64,000 bases of DNA from the NCBI GenBank assembly GCA_023055425.1, contig JALGPY010000002.1, positions 138,379,927 to 138,443,926 of the forward strand, written 5' to 3'. The notes beneath the pieces were generated by a model. The model was given only the letters and a program-made list of their open reading frames with translations. It was not told the DNA's origin and made no database searches. Position numbers and translations under genes: made by a program. Positions 13,427 to 24,826 of the stretch are shown one piece after another; within the stretch, counting starts at the first letter, position 1; each line of letters begins with the position of its first letter. Source of the stretch: Linanthus parryae. Lineage: Eukaryota; Streptophyta; Magnoliopsida; Ericales; Polemoniaceae.

Positions 13427-14644
13427 TTTAAGTTCAATCCAGCTTCAAGACTTGAAATAGTTAGTACATTTCAAGGCCTTGAGACTGACTGTGCTTTATA
13501 TGCATGAACTTATGGGGAGTTTCTGATCTTAATTCAACTCCTAAACCCCTGTTCTTGATTAGTTGATACTTTATGATGAAAGACAAAGCATTTTGACACA
13601 ATTTATAGTATCGAACATCATATGTTTGACTCAGTTTTTGCAGGGATTTCGTTTCCTATTTTTCAGGATTTGTTTCCTAGCCTGAGTTTTGCAGGAAAGG
13701 AAATTATATGAGGAATTGATTCTGTGATCAATCCTGCTGTGTTTGAAAGTTGCCTAACAGTTGTTGATATAATATCAAATCAGTATCCTTGAAGATAATC
13801 AAACTATCCGTTGGAGAAGCTGTTAGAGAAGTCAAATTTGAAGCTACAAAATAGGAAGTTTGTTAAGGAGAAGATCCTGAAGATCTTCATTTCAAGCTAC
13901 TCTATAAAAATATGGAAAGATGAAGCATTCAACGGAAAAATTAGGAGAAACACTCCAAAACATTCAAGGATTGACAAGCAACAAAGAAACAGATTCATCT
14001 CTCTCAATCCAACCATCATAAGAACACTGCATACTCACTGCAGATTCAGTTCTAGTGTTCTTCTCTTCTGAACTTCATTTGTATATCATTTTGATAATAC
14101 TTCTAGTTCTTATTCTCAAGGATTGTTCAAAGTGAACAATAGAGAATTCTTAGTTAGTCAGATAGCTAGAGCAGGTACAAGATAGGTTAGTGAGAACCAC
14201 AAGCTGTAACAGAGTAAGGCATATCTCTGTGCTTAAGATCTAGGGATTAGCTGTGGATTAATAAGAATTGTGTTGAAAATCGTGCAAGGAGAAGGTCCCT
14301 GAGGTAGAGACGTAATTCCAAGTGAACTGAACTCTATATATATTGTGTCTCTTGCATTTACTTTTTAGTTCCATACTTAGAACTTTTGCAGCATTCAAAA
14401 CAGTTTCATTTCATGGGTTTGAAACTCTTTTCAAGGCCTTGAAATAGACTTATTCTTTTTATACTCTAACTGTTTTCATTCCAAGGGCTTGAAACTCATT
14501 TCAAGGCCTTGAATCACCTTACAAATATTTTGAAACCACTATTCTTGCAAGTTTAGGAAAAGTTTACATACTCTGTTCAACCCCCCCCCCCCCTCTCCTT
14601 CTAGAGTATTGATCATGTATTTCTACCTACTATGCACCCCTTCA
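13427..14644 (+). repeat. 3' LTR of the Sirevirus-type element
   Basis: 1218 bp, collinear with 4560-5782, ends CTTCA, followed by the duplication AAGCC. Keeps a run of 13 C at 14581-14593. The open frame 13811-14071 is a chance frame within the LTR. Confidence 0.9.
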
Positions 14645-14649
14645 AAGCC

Positions 14650-15440
14650 CATTTAATCAAGAGAGAAAAATGATGCTCAATATCTGCAAAGCCGAAATAG
14701 ATGCTTTTCATAAACAAAGTTCAAACGCATGTTTACATTACAAAATTGCCCAGACCACGAAAGTTGGATGGCAACAAAAAATTCACATGGATGTTCATAC
14801 ATATGGAAACCTAGCTGGTTAAATAAAAAGGCTACTGGTCTTCAAGAATCCCTCGAGAAGAGATTATTGAACTGCCAATTTTATGGAGTCTTGAGCCCAC
14901 TCATCCAGACAGTGCTTGAGCTGCAGCGCCTTTTCAGTTGCTTCCTTCTGAGATCAAAGTTTAGAACTTTCTAGATTATACTTCATAAAGCCAAAATTGA
15001 GTTTCACAGAGTTGTTAATCTTCACCAACCTCTGTATAAGGAAACCAAGTTCCAGCTTATTCTACAAGACCTGCTGGATTCCATGAGAACTCGTCAAGAA
15101 GCACTGTGCATTTGAAAGATAAGTGCTTGCCGGAGTTGTTCAGTTTATTCTCTCGAATAAGTCTGTCATCTCAACGAAAAGATCTCCTCTGTCCTTGGGG
15201 GCTATTTCCAAGACCTTTGCGAATGTCTTCAGATATGAAATACGAATCCTTTTGAGCCATTCCAAGCAAGTTTGGTTTATGCCTACAATTTCAAGACAAG
15301 AATGGATCATTCAGATACAAAATAACATCGTGTGTTTGTAATAATTGCATGCTCAAAATTATTCTTATCGGTCCCCCTCGACTATTTGTCGGAGTGAAGG
15401 AATGGGAGTCGTCACTTATTGTTCGCCGAAGGAAGATTCT
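14650..15440. other. Element A resumes after the Sirevirus
   Basis: The sequence from 14650 to about 14870 carries no recognisable coding content. From about 14870 it overlaps the last, coiled exon of the antisense PMD gene. Plus-strand frames 14729-14974 and 15123-15341 are opposite-strand shadows of that exon. Confidence 0.5.
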
Positions 15441-18400
15441 TTAGCTAACCTCTGATCTGCGATGGTCTCGCACGCAAAATATACATCAGGGATAACATAG
15501 CTTCTCTCAACTGTTGCTGCTTCAACAGTGTGCGTTGCCCACGCCGCCAAGGATTCTGTGTGAAGATTGCGTCTAAATTCAGAACGGGTGCTCGATTTTC
15601 ATCGTGAGATTCCCCGCTCATCATTTTATAAATAGAGATGTTTGCACCTTGGATCCGCATACCAACACTTTCACCCTCAGTCGCAGCGGCAGGAGTGTTC
15701 ACTCTTGAGGACGCATTCTGAGGAGGCTTGCTTGTGGATCCAGGAACTTCTGGAACATTTTCAGGTTCAACATTGGTTTGTGTCCCATCAACCAAGGCAG
15801 CGTTAGTTTCGGGAGCTTCGGGCGGCTGAACATCTCTCATGCTCTGATCAGGCACGTCGGTAGCAGCATTCAACTCAAGCCTATCTCTTCATTCACTCGT
15901 TGCCAATGCATTTTCAGGCGCGAAGTTAAGATGGTCTCAGTGACGTCTGGCATGCCTTGGGTAATCCCTTCAAGAGGGGTCTCTGCTAGGAAGACAGTTG
16001 CAGAAGCGAACTTCATGGATGAACCCCAGAAGTAGGAGCAGTCATTTCCCTTTGAGTCTCAGTTGATTCAGCATCTTCAATAGAAGCGTCGAATCTCTGT
16101 GAACCCTCAAGAGCAGCGAGCGAATCAACTTCAGGAAGCGAAGAATTTACTTCTTGTTGAGCTGCGTCTTAATCAGTGTTTTCAGGCTCTGCCCGCTCTT
16201 GTTCCTGCTGAAGGATCTCTTTCTCTTTGTAGAAAATCAATTCGATGCGCTCATCTTCAACGTTAGCGGCGCGAACAAATTCAGGAATGGGAACTACTGC
16301 TGAGGAAACTTGCCTAACTTGTTCCATCACTGCATCTTCGCTGGTAGTCTCGCAATCAGTATTAGGAACACGAACCACAACACTTCGGAGCCTACGAGTC
16401 CTTCTCAAAACCAATGGCTCCACCGGCTCTGCCAAAATGCGAAATTCTATTTTTATCCTAAGTTCAAGAATTCATGCTATTAACTCCTTTTAACATCGCA
16501 TGACCTGGTTATGCGCGAAGTTTGTTATCATTGTTATTTGAAAGCAATGAAATTAACTATAGCAATCCTAAGAAATTTCTTTACCTGACGCTTCACCGCA
16601 TTGGTTCACTAACCAACGACGAATGTCGCTCTTAGATACCCCACATTTTAAAGCTTCAAAGATAAGATCTTGGTGGCAAACACGTATATAGTACCTTCCT
16701 CATCTTCATCGCCAACAATATCTTGGAAATCTTGCTGGGCATGCTCCATCTGACCAACGACAGGCTGTGAGCGCTTTTCTTGTTCTTCCAGACTCTTCTT
16801 TATTTCTCGCTGGATATCTCGCTCTTCCAGCAGCTTCGTGTCACTTTCTTGCTGTTGGGCCATGGACAAGGATTTTGAAATCGCCCCTTCTTCAGTAAGG
16901 CCTTCCGGCTCTTGAACTGAGCCTTTGCTATCTGAAACATAGACGAATATGGGTTATGACAACTCTTACTATAATCACCGCTAAAAGTGTAATTTGGGTA
17001 CCTACTCTCGCAGCAAAAGAGGTGTCTGGGTAAAGCTCCATGAATTTATCAATGTTGCTTTGTCACGCATTTGTCCCTTTATTCGCAGTTGAAGACTGAG
17101 CTTGGCTACTTTATTTGGGTGCTGCAATCTCCTTGGGAGCAGGGTTGCTTCTAGGAAATTTTAGTTGTCGGATCACCAACGGTGCAGGCTCGCCAGAAGC
17201 TTTGTTCTTTTTTGGGATTCTTGATAACTGGTGAAAGGAAGGTTTCAAGTGCGTCCGAGACTAGATCTGGGACTTCTAGAGCCATCCTCATTTCTGTGGT
17301 GATAGGGACACCGGGCTTCTTCATCGAATGCAGTAGGTCAACAAAGCCCGTACTGCGATCCCAGAAGCGAATCACCTCAAACAACATTGTCACGTAAAGG
17401 CATGTTATACGTCACATTATTTATTACATTCAAGGAAAATAAAAGAAATGAAATGCTAAAGCATACCTTGTTCAAGTCCTCTGCATACTCCTTCCTCGCG
17501 TTGAAAGAATTTTGCCTAACTACAGCGATCTTCTCCTAAAGGATCAAATCGGCACACAAGTGATGGTCTTTATCCAATAAGGAATAAAAAACAATACTAT
17601 GTCGCATCCCGAGAGTATGACGACTTGAATGGGAAATTCTTTATCATAAGTGCGGGAGCCTTGCTTGGCTGTAGCTAAGCTGGAGACCTTAAAAGCAGAC
17701 GGGTTTGCACATTCCAGAAGGACGCCCATTTTGGAGTACACTCCCCTCGCCTTTCCCTGGAAGGTTGAATCAAAGGGAGTTCAGCAATCAATAGGCTATT
17801 TCTCTTTCCGTTGTAGCAAAACTTGGTGATTGAGTCAGACCACAGAGGTGGCGCGACGACATCGAAACCCAACTGGGGGCTCACGCGAATTGGATCATTA
17901 TGAACCGTGATTGGTTCATAACTTGGGGTCTCTGGATTGGCAATGTATTCAGGAAGGGCAGGCAAGTATCCTCTCATGCACCATTTGAAAAATATGGCAT
18001 AACGTCTAGCTCCCTTGCTAATGTGTCGAGGCCTAAATTTAGTGTCGACGTCCGGGTACATGCTTTCATGGAAAACGATGTTATCCAAGGCAGTGACATA
18101 GGGTCTAGATTCAAAGTAGTAGATGTCATCGCACAGCGAAGAGAAGGGGTGTTGAACAGCTTTATTCTTGTACCAACGCCACGCTCGAGGACTAAGGAGC
18201 TCCTTGGTGGCATTAGGCGCGTCCCATAAACTTACATAAGATGGGACTGGAGCATATAAAGGCCATCTTTTAAAAACCCACATGGTCATAAATGCGATAT
18301 TGACAAAGGAGACAACATCAACTCTGCCTTGTGATTGCTCAATGTGCGTCACAACTAAATCGAATAGATGGTATAGGGAACCCAGAACTAGAGACCCCAA

Positions 18401-19326
18401 AGCTACCTTCTGGCCAAGCAAGAGTTTGACGTCAAGCGCGAGAACGTGGCAAAACACCCCGTCACAAGGACGTCCGTCTATAAGGTAGCGCGACAACCAG
18501 AAACAGAGAAATCCACACAAGGTATAGGCAGTACCTTTCCCCTCAAGCGCGGTTATGGAATTTGGGTTCTTCTCCAGCAGCTCTTGGGCAAATTTTGGCT
18601 TTCCAAAATCCCTGAAGATATAGGTGATCCACTTAGACCAGATATTCTTTGCGCCAGAATTCACAAACATGTATGTGTCACATAAGGTGGTCGAGTTCTA
18701 TCTCGTAGAAGTCTTCTTCACATCCGCGATGCATTCTCTCATCTGCTCAAAAAGCGTGATCTCCTCATCAGAATTCAGGGGAGCCAAGGGATCTACAGCT
18801 CCCATACTTGGGAGTTCCAGCAAAATCGTTGTGTCCTCGAGAGTTGTCCCAGCCTCGAAGGTCGAAAAGTGGAATGTGTGGGTCTTCTTGGAGTACCTCG
18901 AAATCAGGACCCTCAACATGTCATTATCGAGCCAAAGGCTGAGTCCCTTCGTTGCGCGCACAACGTTGTATATCCCAGCATTTGTCAACTCTTCTTCATA
19001 ATTTTCGAGGATAAACTCTGACCATTCTTCCATCCCGTCGAGCTTCTCTATGAAGGGCTGAAGAAGAAGCTCGATGAAAGGGTACAACCCAGCTTTGAGG
19101 CCGAGTCACTGCACGTCATGGAAATTAGCCAGATCCCTGTGATCCCTCTCGGGTTCAGGCACCAGCTGCAAAAGCGTCTTTTGACATAGATTTCTCTAGA
19201 GTGGTCTCTCTAACAGTTGCCAAATAGAAGTCATCTCCACCAAAGTAAGGGGATTTATTTACACGACAGATATTTTGAGATTTCGGGCAAGTCGATTGCT
19301 TCCTTCGAAGATTTCTTGGGAGCCAT
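14870..19326 (-). pseudogene. Antisense plant-mobile-domain gene of element A (decayed)
   Basis: Runs against A's own gag. Starts at ATG 19326 (MAPKKSSKEAIDLPEISKY, then a stop). Large pieces are 18698-19087 and 17675-18670, with the plant mobile domain signature SRYSKKTHTFHFSTFEAGTT and the core WLSRYLIDG ... VNIAFMTMWVFKRWPLYAP. Downstream acidic and linker pieces are 16648-16869, 16169-16435 and 15445-15873. A last coiled exon (about 15340 down to 14870) aligns with the last exon of the B gene, for example CLEWLKRIRISYLKTFAKVLEIAPKDRG-like sequence matching B's DWLVRMRLTYPQSFARSLEIG. Exon order is the same as in B. Stops and frame changes make it a pseudogene. PMD proteins are aminotransferase-like by sequence only; cellular PMD proteins such as MAIN/MAIL1 are nuclear, but a role for transposon-borne copies is not established. 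Confidence 0.85.
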
Positions 19327-19893
19327 TTCTATGAAATGGATAACACATGAAAGGTGAGAAATTCAATATCAGTGCCCTATTAATACATGAAGAACGATAT
19401 GAAGAACACTCAACTCACATTTGCATACCTACTTAAGTTTTTAAAATATGAAGATATGCGAAGTTTGCTAACCTTGTTGTTGCTTGAGTGCTTAAAGTGC
19501 TTGATTAGCATAATTGAACAGTTGATTGAAGGTTTGGATTTGCTCCCGAAGAGTTTTCCCTCTGCACATAAGCTTCGCCAATGACAATGGTGTGAAAAAT
19601 TCTAATTGTTGGAGTAAGAGGGTTTATATAGAGTCTTCTGAAGAGTTACGACCGTTTGAAATCTTTTCGGATCAATCGTCGCCTCGGTAGTCGGCGGAAA
19701 TATGTGGATATCGTTCACAATCCACTCAATCCATATCATGCCACGCTCTATTAAAGGCTATACAACGTTACATAGCCCTAGGCAATGATCACTGCTTCTT
19801 GGGGCTAGGGTTTTCGAATTGATTCGAGAATCTGCATGGAGCTACGCACGGCTAATTTTGAGCGTTCACACAACGACGCGCATGGTATACGAG
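19327..19893. other. Upstream region of A's antisense gene
   Basis: Sequence between the antisense ATG and the purine tract before the 3' LTR. Holds the minus-strand TATA-like motif; no coding content on either strand is convincing. Confidence 0.5.
19621..19631 (-). promoter_or_regulatory. TATA-like motif upstream of A's antisense gene
   Basis: On the minus strand this reads CTATATAAACC, about 295 bp upstream of the ATG at 19326. A near-identical motif with GGTTTATATAGA on the plus strand lies in element B at 33133-33143. Position and sequence fit an antisense promoter; this is inference. Confidence 0.4.
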
Positions 19894-19907
19894 CAAAAGG
19901 GGGCTAA

Positions 19908-20316
19908 TGTAGATAGTGCATCTCAGGCAGATCAACCACTGTCCACGTGGCAGCTACCCAGGAGGTTCGATGGTACTCGAGTATCACCCTATTATTGTCC
20001 TTATATTCGCACTTATCCGTATGGAGGCTGCGAGACAGGGTCGCCCTCAACATTAATCGAGCGGGAGTTGTAGGTTTCAAGTGGCTTGGTGGTTAGAGTA
20101 AGGCATGCCGCGCGCGAACATCAACATTCGCGCGCGACCCTTGTCAATTTCCCGAGAGGTCTGATGAACACATGTCCTATATAAATGGATAAACATTGGG
20201 GCGTGCCCTACACACACGGACGATCGTGTAACGTTCCCTATATATATGGGTAACGTGCTATGAACGAGGCGGTTATCTTGCCATCAGTTACGACAGCATT
20301 AACCCCTCGTAACGGC
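19908..20316 (+). repeat. 3' LTR of element A, left part
   Basis: Matches 1341-1748 of the 5' LTR. Breaks off after CGTAACGG, where element C has inserted; the LTR resumes at 44124. Preceded by the polypurine tract 19894-19907. Confidence 0.9.
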
Positions 20317-21799
20317 AATTGTGAAAAGTATGTGGATTTACGATTCATTATGTTATCGATATAGAGATATGTTAACATGAATGAAGTCCTTAGAGTATAA
20401 ATGTTATATTCTTAAATATCCCTAGTCAATTATATTGATTAACAGGACCATCAACTATAGACTAGTATGGGGTTGGATTGATATGGAGATATCACGATCC
20501 AACACATATGTAAGCATTAGGAGTAATGACATACTGGTTTGACCCATCTCCGATAAGGCTACATTCAATTTATGTAAAGTCACAAGTGACATTGGTATTG
20601 TCATCCTTAGACTTGAAGTCACTAGATCATCTAGTTGTGGAATATTATGTTTTGGTCGAGTCAAACACTACACCGTGACTGGGTAGTCATAAAAGCGCGT
20701 ATTGGACATAATTGGAAGCAAGCTTAGATATCGCAGTGATGTAGATAGAAATTGTCCCTCCCACATAACGGTAGAAAATATCCTAGGCCACTCGAGGGAT
20801 AGTGCTTATAGAATGTATGGCCAGACTCATTGATGTTATTTTGAGGAATAAAGCTATTCCAAGGATCAAGGAACTATGGATTGGATATACGAGTGTGACT
20901 AGTATGTCTCGTGTCCAATCCGGATATTGAGACAAAGGAATGAGACAATACTTGCACAAGGTTTGTCATGATGACTATTCTATTTGTTGGCTAAAATGGA
21001 TGTCTTGCTAGAGGCCGCTCCATATTAGTAAGTGGTTACTACAAAATAAATAGAACCTATGGGGTCACACGCCATATAGGGTGAACTAGAATTGGAAATT
21101 AATTAATTGATATGATTAATTAATTAGAATTATCAAATCGCAACAACTTGCTAACTTAGTAGGACTAATATGCAAGTTGGACTAATACATGCATAGACAT
21201 TATTAGAAATTTCCAAGGTGGACGAATTCATGTAGAGACATGATTAGGACTAATTTGCAAAGAAAACTAATCTACGTATGGACATGATTAGGACTAGTTT
21301 GCAAAAGGGGACTAATCCTTATTTGAGTATGATTAGGAGAGGGGTTCTTTATGTAGTAGGACAAGGAGTTGTTGGACTATATTAAGAACACTCCTATATT
21401 ATTTTCTCTACACATCTACATATTTAGAGTAGGAGAGAATAAAGCAAGGAGAGAGAAAGCAACATAAGGAGGCCGAACCCCCTTATGCCACCCCTCTACC
21501 CGACGGCCACCAAGAGGGTCTGAACCCTCTTCCTTGGTGATTGGTTGCATGATTTCTTCATCCTCTTCCGTTCTTCCTAGCTAGCACAAGGAGTTGGAGG
21601 ATCTAGATCTCACCTCTTGGCATGGATCAACCGTAGAGACGTGATGCTTTTCGCGTTTAAAGTCATCAAAGGAGACCTCAAATGTACATAACACGATTCA
21701 CTTACCATCGTCATGATTTCTTTTCCTGTGATCCTTGAAGGGCCTTGATCGGATAAATTTATTATTATTTCGCTGCGTATCCATGATCAAAACCCTACA
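20317..21799 (+). repeat. 5' LTR of element C (left end deleted)
   Basis: 1483 bp, collinear with 42576-44123 from its 32nd base. Ends AAAACCCTACA. The 3' copy has an extra block near 42862-42885 absent here. Confidence 0.88.
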
Positions 21800-24184
21800 G
21801 TGGTATCATAGCCAGTGGTCGTAGAGTATAACGTGGTTTATGTGTTAAGTTTTTGTTGTTTATCACCTTTAACTGTTGATTATTGCGTTAAAACGACAAA
21901 TTAAGCATATTAGATGCATGTTGAATGTGATTCAACCAAACAAGATCTAATTGCATTGGATGTATGAATTAGTGAGTTTGAGAAATTTTAGTATCTTAGA
22001 TCTAGGGTTCACGGGCATCCAATTGGAAACAAGAGTCTTTTTCAATTAGGAAACAACCAAACTTGGGCAACAAGGCAAGGAGTTGTTTTGGAAACAACTC
22101 CCAATGGAGGTTCGGCCCCCCTAGGGGACCATCTCTCCTTCCTTGCCGCCCAAGCTAGGCTCGGCCAAGGGGCTGGGGCAGCCCTAGCGCACGGCCTAGC
22201 CGTGTGGGCTAGGGGCCGGCCGGCCCAAGACCTTGGGCTGTCCTTTAAGGGGTTGGGCCAAGCTTTGGTGAGCCCTCTTGGACCGTTTTGACCCTAGTAA
22301 TCCTAAAATCAACTAAAATTAACTAAGCATGTTAAATAAAATTGGTGTTAACTGTTTATCTGCAATTCGTATGGTGATTGGATATGGCCTTAGATGTGGT
22401 TTGTTGTGGATGTTTAATTTTGTGGTTTGTTTACGGTCTGCGAGCTGATCAATTTGATGTAATAATTTATTAGGGTTTACGGCCTGCGAGCCGGTATTTT
22501 TCTCAAATTGTGAGATTTATTTTATTTAGTATAGATGTTAGCTAGTACCTGATAAAATAGATAGATATCCTAGATTGAAGAAAAGAAGCCCAAAGAATTA
22601 AAGGAGCCACAACATGGAGCATGGAGCATTCCACAAGGCTATGAGGGATGGACCAAGAGATGGAGGCACATGGAGATGGGTTTTCTATTCTAGGGTTCAT
22701 AGATATTCTCATTGGCATGAGAATATCTTAGTCTATGAGGCAATATCTATATCACGTTAATTTCTTTTGTGGATGTTTACTTTATTGTCTTATTATTGTT
22801 GTTGGTGTATGGATGAAGATAATAAGATAATTAAACAACCCGAATCTTTTATTTGTGAGTTAGTCCAACTCAAAATAAGTAGATCAGTTGATATGGATCA
22901 AAAAATTAATTACAACTGAAAGAAATATTCCTCAAAACTGAAATATTACGTTTTGCCTTCTCGCTTACTTAAACACTTATCACAAAACCGATTTATCAAG
23001 TTCGTGCGTGCCAAAGCAGGGCGAATTGATTCATCATTATGTGGTGCGATGGCACACATAGTGTGAAATTTTTTGGAGCAATAGGTTGGACGTAACTAGG
23101 TTATTTTAATAAGGATTAAAAACCTAGAGGCAACCAATTGGAATTATCCATGGGATGGATAAATAAGGAGTTATTTGTCCAATTGAACCAAGAGTTGCAT
23201 CGGATGCAATTGAAATTGTTCTTACCTAAATAACTAACTTTTGGGTGACTTGCCAAAGCAAGCTAAAAAATAAGTGAAATATGGATCTGGCCCACTATAA
23301 AATATAATGATATTTTTCCGCATTAATATCTTGTGGGTTATCAATCCGCAGAAAAATAGTGGGAGCTATGTTTAATAATTTTAAGTATTTGTTAAATATA
23401 GTTAAACGTCACAAACTTTGCATAATCCTATTGTGTTGCATACCCATGGCATTAAACGAATAAAACGCGACTCTATGCCCATAAGATGGACAAGCTATCT
23501 GGAATCTATTTTCAACATTGGTATAAAATAGAGAATTGTTCTCAAATAAAAGAATAAAAAAAAAATTTGTACATCGTAGAACATAAAATTCTCTTCCCAC
23601 CAACTACCAAGACACACTGAAACCTAATGGAAGGAACATTAAAGAATGGTTGTTTGAATGTAACTTGCCTCATGTTAGTTTCCATGAACTCTGAGATTTG
23701 GAAGCAAGATGAGAACATGGAGGCATATGATATGATCGTACATTAAAGAAGCTCTTTTAAAAGAGCGAGCTGGACGTGAAAAAGGTTTTATGTGTTGTTC
23801 CACGTTGCGTTCTCTTGCTTAGCACTCGTCATGATTGAGATTAATCAAGCTAGTGTGTGCCACAGCACGGCGACTTGATTCATCAAGATATGACGAGACG
23901 ACACTAGCTAGTAGTGTGTGATTACCGAAACAAGAGGTAAAACGCAACTAAGCTATTTCAACAAGATTGAAAGCTTAGATTTGGGAAGTTATCTATGAGA
24001 TATAGGGGTGAAACTTGGGGGGCGGGGGGTTGAAGCCGACCAACCCGAGCCCAGCCCAAACTTAAATAGGGCCCGGACACATAGTTTTGGTAATTTGGAC
24101 GGGCCTGGACATAAATTCGCAGCCCGAATTGCAATTAGGGTCGGGCTTGGGCACAAATATCGAAAGACGGGCTAACCCGAATTG
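21800..24184 (+). other. 5' internal part of element C (leader and gag region, unrecognisable)
   Basis: Starts with the primer-binding site. Between 22085 and 22290 lies a GC-rich patch full of GGCC and CCC runs, unlike the AT-rich surroundings. No intact gag is found. Two related stretches with similar GATTCATCA and GTGCGTGCCA/GTGTGTGCCA words occur near 22995-23060 and 23820-23910, suggesting an internal duplication. No coding call is supported. Confidence 0.5.
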
Positions 24185-24189
24185 CCCGA
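24003..24189. repeat. GGCCCGG-rich DNA, left half of a possible small DNA transposon split by element B
   Basis: Contains AGCCCAGCCCAAAC, GGGCCCGG, GGGCCTGGAC and TCGGGCTTGGGC. The DNA on the other side of B (39395-39545) carries the matching opposite-orientation words AACCCGAACC, CGGACGGGTTGAC, CCGGGTCGGGCTGGGC. This CCCGAACCC style is common in plant hAT-like miniature elements. Terminal repeats and a target duplication were not defined, so this is tentative. Confidence 0.3.
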
Positions 24190-24786
24190 TGTAGATAGTG
24201 CTTTCTGAGCTGACAGATCTTGGCCACGTGGCAACCATCCAGCACACCATATTGTGCTCCACACACACTGGATCACCAGCCGAGCTGATCCATGTGGGGG
24301 CTGCGAGACAGAGCCCTCGCATACCACCGCACGGGACTTGTAGGGACTTAGTGGTTTGGAGGCTAGAGTAAGCCCTGTCGCGTGCGAGCCAAGCCCGCAC
24401 GCGAACTTTAGTGACTGCTTTTGAGAGACCCGGTCAATCCGATCAAACCCCGTAACGGTTCTGATATTCGCGCATAACGTGCTGTAACGGTCCCTATATA
24501 CACGGACGAACGTGCCGTTGTGGTTAAGCTAATTAAGCCGCCATTAATGGGCGCATTAACCACACTACAACGGTCACGTTCCCTGCTATATATAGGACGT
24601 TAACCTTTCCATACAAAGGAGGACACACTAGCCATACGCGGAAGCTCTGCCAAATCTCTGTCTCTCTCTCAGACATTACTACTGCCTTACTCTCTCCCTA
24701 CACACAACCCAACTCTTCCTGTGCTATCTCTGATCCTCTACTTACGGTGTACACGGAGGTCTTCCCACCGGAATCTCTTGTGCACA
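24190..24786 (+). repeat. 5' LTR of element B
   Basis: 597 bp, starts TGTAGATAGTGC and ends TTGTGCACA. TATA motif CTATATATAGG at 24586-24596, with the perfect palindrome CCATTAATGG at 24541-24550 upstream. Four AACGG/CCGTT cores lie between 24450 and 24575. Two stretches present in the 3' copy are missing here near 24428-24450. Confidence 0.95.
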
Positions 24787-24826
24787 TTTTGGTGAACCTG
24801 ACGTGAACTTACCAACAAGAGCAACC

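Larger units (their letters stand above)
4560..14644 (+). mobile_element. Sirevirus-type Ty1/Copia retrotransposon inserted in element A
   Basis: 10.1 kb, bounded by 1.2-kb LTRs and the 5-bp duplication AAGCC (4555-4559 and 14645-14649). The primer site TGATATCAGAGC (5785-5796) is one base from the initiator-methionine site TGGTATCAGAGC. Order: gag with long coiled C-terminal part, pol (protease, integrase, RT, RNase H), then an extra envelope-like reading frame. The Copia domain order plus a post-pol frame and large gag is typical of Sireviruses. Many stops and frameshifts make it inactive. The degenerate palindrome TTTCAAGGCCTTGAAA recurs throughout LTRs and coding parts. Confidence 0.9.

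Noticed and set aside
22088..22291. 67-codon frame in element C leader
   Set aside because: Follows from GC-rich composition; no family resemblance and not the expected gag.
24803..24826. Gag start at 24803
   Set aside because: The codon is GTG; the first ATG in frame is 24827, with a normal start.
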